DNA of 64,000 nucleotides, from the NCBI RefSeq assembly GCF_040939455.1, contig NC_134136.1:105512014-105576013 (forward strand). The letters run 5' to 3'. This stretch comes from Microcebus murinus (lineage: Eukaryota > Chordata > Mammalia > Primates > Cheirogaleidae). Of the stretch, positions 24,786-36,218 are shown one piece after another; position 1 is the stretch's first letter; every line of letters starts with the position of its first letter. The translations under genes were made by a program, and so were the position numbers. The notes under the pieces are model-generated. The model did no database searches and was not told the DNA's origin. It was given only the letters and a program-made list of their open reading frames with translations.

Positions 24786-25962
24786 TAAGGAATAATAAAA
24801 TACACTAGTTTGCAGTCCCGCCAACAGTGTATACGTGTTTCTTTCTGTATGCATCCACACCAGCATCTGTCGTTTTGGGACTTCTTGATAAAAGGCATTC
24901 TCCCTGGGGTTAGATGATATCTCATTGCAGTTTTGATTTTCATTTCTCTGATGATTAGTGATGCTGAACATTTTTTCATGTTTATTGTCCATTAGTCTAT
25001 CTTCTTTTGAAAAACTTGTGTTCATATCTTTTGCCCACTTTTCAATGGGATTGTTTTATTTTTTTTTCTTGCTGATTTGCTTGATTTCTTTGCAGATACT
25101 GGTTATTAGCCCTGTGTTGGATGTATAGCATGTGAATATTTTCTCCCATTCTGTAAGTTGTCTATTTGCTCTGTTGATAGTTTCCCTGGCTGTGTAGAAG
25201 CTTTTTAATTTAATTAAGTCCCATTTATTTTTGTTTTCACTATGATTACTTTTGGGGTCTTAGTCATAAATTCTTTGCCTAGGCTGATATCTAGAAGCAT
25301 TTTTCCAATATTTTCTTCTAGAATCCTTATGATTTCATGTCTTAGATTTAAGTTTGTTATCCATCTTGAATTAATTTTTGTGAATGGCAAGAGATATGGA
25401 TCCTGTTTCAATTTCCTACATGTGGCTATACAATTTTCCAGGCACCATTTATTGAATAGGCATTCTTTCCCCTGTGTATATTGCTATCTACTTTGTCAAA
25501 TATCAGATGGCAATACGTGGATGGTTTTTATATCTGAGTTCTTTTCCATTGGTCTATGTCTCTATTTTTGTGCCTTTACCATGCTGTTTTGGTTGCTATA
25601 GCCTGTGTATAGCTTAAAGTCTGATAAAGTGATGCCTCCAGATTTGTTCCATTTGCTTAAAGTTGTTTTGGCTATTCAGGCTCTTTTCTGGTTCTAAATG
25701 ATGTGTAGAATTATGTTTTCTAGATCTGTGAAAAATGACATTGGTATTTTGATGGGGATTGCATTGAATCTGTAAATCACTAGCTATTATGAAAGGTATT
25801 GAGTCTTGATTTGATTCTCATCTCGACGGTTATTGGTGTATAGCAATCCACTGATTTGGGTACATTGATTTTATAGCCTGAGACTTTACCAAACTTATTT
25901 ATCAATTCCAGTAGTCTCTTGGCAGCATCTTAGGGATTTTCTAGATATAAGATCATACCATT

Positions 25963-26318
<356 letters not shown>

Positions 26319-26587
26319 TCAGCAAAGAGTGATAGTTTGACCTCCTCTTTTTCCATTTGGATGTCCTTAATTTTCTTCTCTTGCCTGATTGCTCTGTCTA
26401 GGACTTCCAGCACTGTGTTGAATAGAAGTGGTGACAGTGGGCATCCTTGTCTTTTTCCAGTTCTGAGTGGGAATGCTTTCAAGTTTTCCCCATCCAATAT
26501 GATATTGGCTGTGGGTTTGTCATATATGGCTTTTATAATTGTGAGGTATGTTCTATCTTTGCTTATTTTGTTAAGAACTAAAAGTAG

Positions 26588-26873
26588 GCTGGGTGTGGTG
26601 GCTCATGCCTGTAATCCTAGTCATCTGGAAGGCCAAGGCAGGAGGAACGCTTGAACTCAGGAGTTCGAGACCAGCCTCAGCAAGAGTGAGACCCCATCTT
26701 TACTAAAAACAGAAAAATTAGCAGGACGTTGTGGCACAAACCTGTGGTCCTAGCTACTTGTTAGTCTGAGGCAGGAGGATCACTTGAGCCCAGGAGCCTG
26801 AGATTGCAGTGAGTTACGATGATGCCACTGCACTATACCTGGGGTGACAGAGCAAGACTCTGTCTCAAAAAAA
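26588..26873 (+). mobile_element. Alu, older type without the lemur linker
   Basis: It starts GGCTGGGTGTGGTGGC and has a short middle (ACTAAAAACAGAAAAATTAG) without the AATTAATTGGCCAACTA linker of its neighbours, like ancestral AluJ. It sits close to the L1 inversion junction. About 60 bp of expected L1 sequence is missing there. Confidence 0.85.
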
Positions 26874-27374
26874 GTCATTTTATCAAAAAGACACTTGCAC
26901 TTGAATGTTTATTGCAGCACAATTCACAATCATAAAGATGTGGAATCAACTCAAGTACCTATAAATTCATGAGTGAATTAATAAAGTGTGGTATATGTAC
27001 ACCATGGAGTACTACTTAGTCATAAAAAATGAATTAATACCTTTTTCAACAATCTGGATGGAACTGGAAACCATTCTCCTAAGTGATGTATCACAAGAAT
27101 GGAAAACAAACACCACATGTACTCACTATTAAATTAGAATTAAACAATCAGCTGCTCTCATGTGCACAGATAGAAGTAAAGCTCAATGGAAATTATGCAG
27201 GTGGTAGCAGAGGGAAGGGAATGGGTGAAATCATACCTAACGGGTGCATTGTACACTGGGTGATAGGCAAACTTATAATTTTGACTCAAGCAATACAAAA
27301 GCAATCCATGTAACCCAAACATTGGTACCCCCGTAATATTCTGAAATAATTTTAAAAAAGGATAATAAAATACA

Positions 27375-28212
27375 CACTCATGGAACTACCACCCAACTTC
27401 TGAAATAGAGCATTATCACTAGCTTCCTGGAAAGCCTTTCTCTGAACCCCCAGGTGAACATTATCTTGGATTTTGTGTTGATAATAGCTTATTTGCTTCA
27501 TAGGGTTTTTTAAACCATGTGTGAATGTATCTCTAAGCATTGTTTATTTTCCCTGGTTAGAATGGTAGAAAATTGGATTCATACTGTGTGCATTCCTCAG
27601 TGACTTGGTGCTCTAACTTAACGTTGTGTCTTTGACACTCATGCATGTTGATGCATAAGGCTGTATTTCATTCATGTCAACTATTGTACAGCATTCCAAT
27701 ATATGAATATGCCTCAGTCTAATTATCTTTTTACTGGTGATGGCGAGTTGATTGTTTTCAGGAACAAGGCTGCTATGAACATTGTTTTCTACATCTCCTG
27801 GTACATATGCAAGAAACTCTTTAGGTTATACACCTAGAGATGGGATTACAAGGTCATAGATATGTGCATGTTCAACTTTACTTTTCTAAAATCGATGAGC
27901 TTCCACAAACAGTAGACAAAAGTACATGTTGGTTTTTCAATTTTTGGTCAACCCTTGTTATTTCCTGACTTTTAAAATAACCCTTGTTATTTTCTAATTT
28001 TGCCAATCTGGTGTATGGAAATGGTATCTTATGGTTTTAATTTGCATTCTTCTGAATACTAAAATGGTTCAGGCCAGGCGCGGTGGCTCACGCTTGTAAT
28101 CCTAGCACTCTGGGAGGCCGAGGCGGGTGGATTGCTCAAGGTCAGGAGTTCAAAACCAGCCTGAGCGAGACCCCGTCTCTACTATAAAACTAGGAAGAAA
28201 TTAATTGGCCAA

Positions 28213-28254
<42 letters not shown>

Positions 28255-29150
28255 CCAGGTATGGTGGCGCGTGCCTGTAGTCCCAGCTACTCGGGAGGCT
28301 GAGGCAGGAGGATCACCTGAGCCCAGGACTTTGAGGTTGCTGTGAGCTAGGCTGACGCCACGGCACTCATTCTAGCCTAGGCAAGAAAGCGAGACTCTGT
28401 CTCAAAAAAAAAAATAAATAAATAAATAAAATAAAATAAAATAAAATGGTTCAGCATCTTTTCAAATGCTTAGGTCACTTTTATTTCCTCTTTGGTGGAA
28501 TGTATGCATCCCTTTGTCAATAGCGCAGTTTCTTAAATATTTTACCTATTAAATAAGCCTTACTACTTCATGGTTGCTAATCTGAAAAAAATAAAATAAA
28601 ATAAAATAAATAAGCCTTAATATCTCATAAGATAAGTATCCCGATCTTATTTTTCTTCTTTAGGAATGTTTTTGCTATCCTTGGTCCCATTCTCTTCTAT
28701 ATAATTTTAGAATCAGCTTGTCAAATTCCACACTTAACTCTATTGAGTCTTTGATTGAAATAGCATTGAGTGTATGGATCCAGCTGGGAAGAACTGACAT
28801 CTTTACAATGCTGAGTCTTCCAAACCAAGAATATGCCATATTTCTCCATTTATATAAGTCTTCTTTAATGTCTTTCTGTATAGTATTATAATTTTTCCAT
28901 AAAAGGTTTACTCATCTTTTGATAGATTTTTTTCCTTGATTCACTTATCTCTCCTGATAATTTAAATGCACTTCAAAAAATTGTATTTTCTAACTAACTT
29001 TTTTCTAGAGTTTAGAAAATCTACTGATTTTTTATTTTGAGTTTGTGGTGAGCAATCTTGCCAAATACCTTATTAGTTTTATAATTTAACTGTAGATTCT
29101 CTTGATTTTTCTGCATAGGAAATATCACCTGCAAAAAAAAAATATATTTG
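27375..29150 (-). mobile_element. old LINE-1 (L1M/HAL1-like), antisense, Alu-split
   Basis: Antisense L1 text is seen at 27570-28020 (GGCTGCTATGAACATTGTTT, GAGATGGGATTACAAGGTC) and 28450-29100 (TTTACAATGCTGAGTCTTCC, TTGAGTCTTTGATTG). It is highly decayed. The Alu at 28072-28442 interrupts it. Confidence 0.6.
28072..28442 (+). mobile_element. Alu (lemur type) with an internal (TA)n
   Basis: It starts GGCCAGGCGCGGTGGC. The linker AATATATAG has expanded to a (TA)n of about 36 bp (28215-28250). The tail is (AAATA)n. The duplication AAAATGGTTCAG is at 28061-28072 and 28443-28454. Confidence 0.95.
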
Positions 29151-29231
29151 CTTTACCTTATCAATTCAAGAACGTTTTTTTCTGTTCTTACTGTCCTGGC
29201 CTAAACCTCCAAAAGAATGCTGACTGAAAAC

Positions 29232-29595
29232 TGTGTCAGCTAAGTTATGATATGGTAACAAGCAACCTGAAAATCTCAGAGGCTTACAAGAAAAGGCTTA
29301 TTTCTTGTTTGTGCTTCTTCTCCATATTGGGTTGGCTATAACCTCTAGATCATTTTGATTCCAGAACAAAGGCTGAAGGGGCATTCCTTAGCAGGGGCAT
29401 TGCCAGAAAGTTAAATATGGTGGAATCACACTATGGTTCTTAAACTTTTCCTTAGAAGTGGAGTGTGTCACTGCCAATCAATTTCATTAGCCAAAACAAG
29501 TCTATTGGCCAAGGTTGACATCAGCAGGGTGGGGGTGTATAATCTTAAACAGGGAGCAGCTGCAAATATTTTGAGCAGTAATAAAATCTACCACA
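29232..29595 (-). repeat. old MLT1-like LTR, antisense
   Basis: TATGATATGGTAACAAGC and GGCTTATTTCTTGTTTG resemble antisense old MLT1 LTR starts. It runs TG...CA between TGTGTCAG and CTACCACA. No target duplication was seen. Confidence 0.4.
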
Positions 29596-29649
29596 GATGC
29601 TGTGCCCCAATATTTTACTAATAGGAGTGCATCTTCAAGAATGCTGCTG

Positions 29650-29820
29650 CTGATCTATGACCACACATTGAGGACTACTTGATTATAAGAACTCTGTGTA
29701 GTAGCTATTATACTATTAATACAGATAATAAACTTGGACAAGTAAATTAAATGTCTCAAATCCACACAGTTGGGAAATTGGAATTTGAACCCAGGTCTTT
29801 CTGGTTCTAAATGCCAATTG
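29650..29820 (+). repeat. MIR fragment
   Basis: ATTTGAACCCAGGTCTTTCT and CACACAGTTGGGAAATTGG are the core-to-3' phrases of MIR. Confidence 0.6.
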
Positions 29821-29902
29821 GAGTGGAAGGAGACATAGCCACATGATTGATTTTGAGTTCCAGAAAAAAAATCTGTGGGGTCTTTTAGAGATTGCAAGTT
29901 CA

Positions 29903-30231
29903 GCCGGGCACGATGGCTCATGGCTGTAATCCTAGCACTCTGGGAGGCCGAGGTGGGAGGATTGCTTGAGGTCAGGAGTTCAAAACCAGCCTGAGCAAGA
30001 GCTAGACGCCGTCTCTACTATAAATAGAAAGAAATTAATTGGCCAACTAATATATAGAAAAAATTAGCCGGGCATGGTGGCGCATGCCTGTAGTCCCAGC
30101 TACTCAGGAGGCTGAGGCAGAAGGATTGCTTGAGCCCAGGAGTTTGAGGTTGCTGTGAGCTAGGCTGACACCATGGCACTCACTCTAGCCTGGTCAACAA
30201 AGCAAGACTCTGTCTCAAAAAAAAAAAAAAA
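29903..30231 (+). mobile_element. Alu (lemur type)
   Basis: It starts GCCGGGCACGATGGC and ends in poly-A. The perfect 16-bp duplication AGAGATTGCAAGTTCA is at 29887-29902 and 30232-30247. Confidence 0.95.
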
Positions 30232-30414
30232 AGAGATTGCAAGTTCACTGCAAAGCTCTTGACAAAGTATTGTCTATAAAACATTTATTGAATCTAGTTC
30301 AAGTGCTATTGAGTCACTTACCATCATCATCTCTATTCCACACATAGCCATTATGCTCATACGTTCAAATCCAAATCCTTCGTCTTTAGTTTTGCCTTGA
30401 CTTTCAACAATTCT

Positions 30415-30740
30415 TTTTTTTTTGGGACAGAGTCTCGTTTTGTTGCCCAGGCTAGTGTGAGTGCCCTGGCGTCAGCCTACCTCACAGCAACCTCAAACTC
30501 CTGGGCTCGAGCGATCCTTCTGTCTCAGCCTCCCGAGTAGCTGGGACTACAGGCATGCGCCACCATGCCCGGCTAATTTTTTATATATATATCAGTTGGC
30601 CAATTAGTTTCTTTCTATTTATAGTAGAGACGGGGTCTCGCTCTTGCTCAGGCTGGTTTTGAACTCCTGACCTTGAGCAATCCGCCCGCCTCGGCCTCCC
30701 AGAGAGCTAGGATTACAGGCGTGAGCCACTGCGCCCGGCC
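30415..30740 (-). mobile_element. Alu (lemur type), antisense
   Basis: The perfect duplication TCAACAATTCT is at 30404-30414 and 30741-30751. It is a full dimer with the lemur linker in reverse. Confidence 0.95.
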
Positions 30741-30751
30741 TCAACAATTCT

Positions 30752-31822
30752 ATATTATCAAATGGTCGTTGTGTGCCTCCAACCTACCCTCATATACTCA
30801 CACCCTGTTTTCCATGAAGGTTACTTCAATGGGGATACAACATAACTTTAGGTGAGCATAAAAATCCTGTACATGATTCTATTTTAGAAAAAATAGTTTT
30901 TGTTACCCTTACCAAAGGTTTTTCAGTCGCTTGCTTCTCAAGTGCAAGATGACTAATAAGAATCACACTGAATGACCCTGACACTGAATATCTTTATCAA
31001 GAACACAAGCATCAACTTATATTTGTATAGACTTTTCTAGTTTTGAAACTGCTTAAAGATCTTTATTCTTATCAGATCTTCTCAAATATTATTTGAAAAT
31101 ATTATCAACAACCCCAATTTACAGATGTAAATCATAAGGTAGAAGATGAGAGAAGAAACTTGCCTGAGGTTTCCGGACAGTGTAGGTACTGAATAAACAT
31201 TTGCTAAATGAATAAATAAAAATGAAACAAGTAATATATTATAAAATAGGCCTCAAATCTATAATGTTATCTTCATTTCCAATGGTTCCCATTTATATAT
31301 TTTTTAATCCTGAAATCTTCCAACAGAGAAGTATCTTAGAAAGTCCACTTTTTTCTTTCTTCCCTTCCTGTTACCCTAATATCCATTTTTGTTGAGCCTT
31401 GTCACATGCTAGGTATATCACAAATGCTATCTTATTTATTTATTTTTCAATTAAGATTAGGATTTAATCTTATTTAATCCTGTGAGATGGATGTTATTAT
31501 TCCTATTCTAAAAATAAGGAAGGTCCCAATTGAGGGACATTCTATAAAATAGCCGGCCTGTTCTCTACAAAAATGTCAAAAATCACAAAGACAAAGAAAA
31601 GGAGACTAAAGACAGATGAAAACTAAATTCAATATGTGATCCTGTACTGGATCTTAGAAAAAAATTTCCTTTTTTTTTTTTTTTACTATAAATGACAATT
31701 GATTTATTTGGAATATGGATTGTTGATTAAATAAAAATATTGATTAATGTTAAATTTTCTAAATTTGATAACTGTACTACGGTCATGTAAGAGACCCCTT
31801 TTCTTAGGATATTCACACTGAA
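30752..31822. other. non-coding, with two MIR-like fragments
   Basis: About 31040-31190 and 31385-31540 resemble MIR (CCCAATTTACAGATGTAAAT, TGAGATGGATGTTATTATTC). The rest is unique with no gene. Confidence 0.4.
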
Positions 31823-32191
31823 TGCCATAGTTTGAATGTGTCATCCAAGGTTTATGTGTTGGAAACTTAATCCCCAATGCAATAGTGTTAAGAGGTGGGA
31901 CCTTTAAGAGGTGTTTAGGCCATGAGGGCTCTTCTCTTATGCATGAATTAATGCCATTATCATGGGTGTAGGTTTCTGATAAAAGGAGAAGTTCACCGCC
32001 CCTCCTTTCTGTCTCTCCCTCTTGCACCCTCTTTTGCTCTTCTGCCTTCCAATATGGGATGACATCTCTAGATGTCAGCCCCTTGATTTTGAACTTCCCA
32101 GCCTCCAGAACTGTGAGAAATACATTTCTGTTCATTATAAATTACCTAGTCTGTTGTATTCCATTACAGCAGCACAAAATGGACTAAGACA
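31823..32191 (+). mobile_element. MaLR LTR (MLT1/MST-like)
   Basis: It runs TGCCATAGTTTGAATGTG ... GGACTAAGACA with CCCAGCCTCCAGAACTGTG inside. The flanks CTGAA (31818-31822) and CTGGA (32192-32196) form a 5-bp duplication with one change. Confidence 0.8.
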
Positions 32192-32633
32192 CTGGAATTG
32201 GAATATTAAAGGGTTAAGAGATATAAAAATGTAGCCTGCTCTCAAATGATCCAGAAAAAAAAAAGAGATAGGAAGAATAATTAGGCAAATATGGCAAAAT
32301 ATTTAAAACCTGAGTAAAGGGTATATGGAAGTTTTTTTCCCCATTCTTCTTGCTGATTTCTATAAGTGGAAACTTTTTCCAAACTAAAAATTAAAATAAT
32401 AATGATAACCATAACAATAATAATAAAGATCAGCAAGATCAAGGTTGGTCCAAGGACATTTCCCATTTGGCATGATGCCCTATCAGGCACCTAACTATTC
32501 CCTCTTGCCACCCCTATTCTGCTTTCCTACTGATATTCTTCCACGGTGCTCCAAGCCCTGGAGCTGAAGGTTTTCCACTACCCCATAGAGAGTGACTAGA
32601 GGTCCTGGTTTACCTAGGACTATCCCAGTTTTA
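32192..32633. other. non-coding sequence
   Basis: No gene. An AATAATAAT low-complexity patch sits at about 32388-32425. Confidence 0.4.
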
Positions 32634-32962
32634 TTTTTTTGAGACAGAGTCTTGCTCTAGCCCCTTGCGTGGGCTAGGATGCCGTGGAATCAGTCTAGCT
32701 CACAGCAACCTCAAGCTCCTGGCCTCAAGCGATCCTCCTGCCTCAGCCTCCGGAGTAGCTGGGATTACAGGCATGCACCACCATGCTTGGTTAATTTTTT
32801 CTATATATTTTTAGTTGTCCAGCTAATTTCTTTCTATTTTTAGTAGAGACAGGGTCTCGTTCTTGCTCAGGCTAGTCTCGAACTCCTGACCTCAAGTGAT
32901 CCTCCTGCCTCAGCCTCCTAGAGTGCTAGGATTACAGGCGTGAGGCACCACGCAGCAGCCTA
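32634..32962 (-). mobile_element. Alu (lemur type), antisense
   Basis: The flank TATCCCAGTTTTA (32621-32633) recurs as TATTCCAGTTTTA (32963-32975) with one change. Confidence 0.9.
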
Positions 32963-32992
32963 TATTCCAGTTTTAATAATGAAAATCTTATA

Positions 32993-33126
32993 GGCCTGGT
33001 GCGGTGGCTCACGCCTGTAATCCTAGCACTCTGGGAGGCCGAGGCAGGCGGATTGCTCGAGGTCAGGAGTTCGAAACCAGCCTGAGCAAGAGTGAGACCC
33101 TGTTTCTATTATAAATAGCAAGAAAG
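32993..33126 (+). mobile_element. Alu left monomer only, 3' truncated in the A-rich linker
   Basis: It starts GCCTGGTGCGGTGGC and stops in TATTATAAATAGCAAG, the A-rich middle. The flanks AAAATCTT and AAAGTCTT may be a target duplication. This suggests priming from the internal A-rich linker, not from the tail. Confidence 0.75.
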
Positions 33127-33429
33127 TCTTGTGTGCCAGGAAACCCTCAGTCCAGGGCAAACCCAGACAGTTGATCATCTTTACTTCATGATTAAGCTTT
33201 TACCATGTTGACTATAGAGTGAGTCTAGGACCCAGGAAAAGACGGAGGTTTTAAGGCCTCACTGCACTTTGGGAGACTAAAACTCCACTTACTTAAATCA
33301 CATCAGTATCAGTCTAGCAAGCCCCATCCAAAACACCCTTGAAAGGGTTAATTCACTGGCCCAAGATCTCAAGGTTAGTGAGTGGTATAGCTGAGCTAGA
33401 GCCCCAGCTTTGGTTCAGTGCTCCATTCA
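33127..33429. other. non-coding sequence
   Basis: Only short, domain-free frames. About 33340-33400 may be a MIR remnant (CCCAAGATCTCAAGGTTAGT). Confidence 0.35.
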
Positions 33430-34414
33430 TTCTTTCATTCATTCTCATTTAAAAAACTGTATTTAGTATCACTTATTATGTGTCAGGCACTGTTTTAGGC
33501 CCTAGGGGATATAGCCATGAACAAAAAAAGATCCCCGCTTTCATGGAACTTACAGTGGTGGAGGAGACAGATAATGCACAAATGCACAACAGTAAACAAG
33601 ACAGAATGAGTGCAAAGGGATTTTGAGAGAACTAAAATAAAACAATGTAATAAAATATGCCTGGGTGACTATTTCAGATTGGGAAGACCAAAACAAGCTT
33701 CGAATGACAAAAAGGAGATAGTCATGAAAGTTTGGGGAAGGATATTCCTGGCTGAAGATACAACAAATGCAACAGCTCTGAGGCAAGAACCATTTTGGCA
33801 TTTTCAAAGAACAAAAAGAAAGCAATGTGGCTGGGATACAGTATGTATGTGTGAGTGTGTGTATCAGGTGGGAGGGACGGAGGGAGGGCGAAGGGAGAGG
33901 GAAGGGGAGAAGGGGAGGGAGGAAGAGACAGACTGAGAAAGAGAGAGAGAGGGAGGGAAAGGGGAGAGAAAGAGAAAGAGAGAGACAGAACCCATTCTAA
34001 GAACAGTGGGAAGCTGTTTGAAGGTTTTAAGCAAGTAAGTGACATGATCTTGATACTTTAAAGGGAGAGTGGATTGTCAGGGCACAGTTGTTTAAGTAAG
34101 GGATGATGGTGACTTGAATTATGGCCGTGGTAGTGAAGCTGGAGAGAGGTGGAGATTGAAGGAAGAGTTGACAAGCTTACTGATGGATTGGGTAGAAGGG
34201 GTGAAAGAAAAAATAGAATCAAGGGTAATTCCTAGAGTTTTGACCTGAGTGGCTCTTTGGAAGACAATGCTGTTTACTAAGTTGGGGGAGGTGGGCAGTG
34301 GTGGGGAAGCAGACTGAGATGTGAAGAATCAAGAGTAATACTTTGGTTGTGTTAAGTGTGACATGTCAGCCAGAGAGCCATATGGCTATATAGTTAAATA
34401 GACACTAGGCAGTC
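33430..34414 (-). mobile_element. LINE-2 3' region, antisense
   Basis: GTCAGGCACTGTTTTAGGCC, TTTCATGGAACTTACAGTGG and GGCTGAAGATACAAC are antisense L2 3' phrases. It may continue past the L1 insertion at 34431. Confidence 0.7.
33869..33988. repeat. purine-rich low-complexity tract (GGGA/GAGA)
   Basis: It is almost pure A/G on the plus strand (GGAGGGACGG..., AGAGAGAGGGAGGG). It gives chance S/P/L- or R/E/G-rich frames on either strand, which are not genes. Confidence 0.9.
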
Positions 34415-34430
34415 TGGATCTGGAGTTCTT

Positions 34431-34799
34431 TTTTTTGTTATTTATTTTTTTTTTATTTCGGCATATTATGGGGGTACAGATTTTAAGGTTTCAATAAATG
34501 CCATTTCCCCCCTCCCCCCAAAAGTCTGAGTCTCCATCATGACCATCCCCTAGATGGTGCACATCTAACTCATTATGTATGTATATACCCGCCCCCTCTC
34601 CCCTCCCCCCTGCCCAATACCCTATTACTGTAGTACCTATGTGTCCACTTAGGTGCTACTCAGTTAATACCAGTTTGCTGGTGAGTATATGTGGTGCTTG
34701 TTTTTCCATTCTTGGGATACTTCACTTAGTAGTATGGGTTCCAGCTCTAACCAGGAAAATATAAGATGTGCTATATCACCATTGTTTCTTAGAGCTGAA
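34431..34799 (-). mobile_element. short young LINE-1 3' end, antisense
   Basis: It starts with a poly-T run, then GGGGGTACAGATTTTAAGG, and holds the antisense L1 3' UTR. The perfect 16-bp duplication TGGATCTGGAGTTCTT is at 34415-34430 and 34800-34815. The insert is 369 bp and severely 5' truncated. Confidence 0.9.
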
Positions 34800-34815
34800 T
34801 GGATCTGGAGTTCTT

Positions 34816-35870
34816 GAGAGAGGTCAGAGCTCAAAATTTAATGCTGGAAGTCCTGAGTATGTGAAGAACTTCAGCATATGCTTGGAACTGAAAGAGGTGG
34901 CCTATGTTTTTCCCTAGCTGCATTTGCTGCTTGGATTTAGAGACTGGGCAAAGGAGTAAGAGACAGCAACAGTGACCTAGTGAAGTAAAAGGAGAACCAG
35001 AAGCCAAGTGAAGAAGCTCTTTTAATAAAGAGGTGCACCCCCCTCCACACCATCTGTAGGAAGAGGAACACGCATATTGTCTTATACTTACATTAGGTCA
35101 TACTAATTCCTTAAATTTGAATAGCACTTGGTTGATCAAGAGCTTTTCACAAGTTTTCTCATTTAACCTGTACAACAATCTTGGCAGATGTGTATTATTA
35201 TCCTCATTTAGCATAGGAGGGAACTGCTGCCAGACACGTTAAGCGAGTGTCCAGGGTCACAGTGCATCTTAGGCTTCAGGCTCACTTAAAAGCAGAGCCT
35301 GAAGTGGAGATTCTTGTTCAAGTGGCTTATTGAGCAAGCATCCTTAGGGGAAGGCTAAAGAGGGAGGCAGGATAGGACAAGGGAAGAAAGTTAAGAAAGC
35401 ATGTGGTCTAGGCTAGAGGCTGACTTCAAGCTGATTCTGGGCATGGACCAGGGAGGCTAGAGCACAAACAGCACCAAAGAATTGGTCCTCCCTTGAGATG
35501 GGTGGACTTTTGTACCCCTGTGTCAGTCAGTCATTGGCCAATGGTTGTCCCTGAAAGAGGAGGGGCCTTAATCTCTTTGGAGAAGAGCTTCCATTTGTCT
35601 GAGGTCAATTTCTTCAAAAAGGGGACAGGTGTGAGTGGTTAGCTAGGAGATGAGCACGACAGCCAGGGAAATGGTGTCTGGACAGGGAATCGACAGCATA
35701 CACTACACACTGCTAATGGGGCATTAGGATTTGAACTCAAGTCTTCTGGTGCGATAGTTTCTCACCTTCACACTGTGTTTCCCCTTGCACTGTAAGTTCA
35801 ATATAGGGTCCTTAACAGAGTGCAGATTGTTATCATGGCAAGTGGAGGGATAAGACCTGAAGGGGAGGAA
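34816..35870. other. non-coding, with a MIR-like fragment
   Basis: About 35120-35240 resembles MIR (TTTTCTCATTTAACCTGTAC). The rest is unique with no gene. Confidence 0.4.
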
Positions 35871-35884
35871 AAGAGTAGAGTTGT

Positions 35885-36218
<334 letters not shown>

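Noticed and set aside
33722..34045. 107-codon frame rich in S/P/L
   Set aside because: It arises from the antisense of a purine-rich low-complexity tract in L2.
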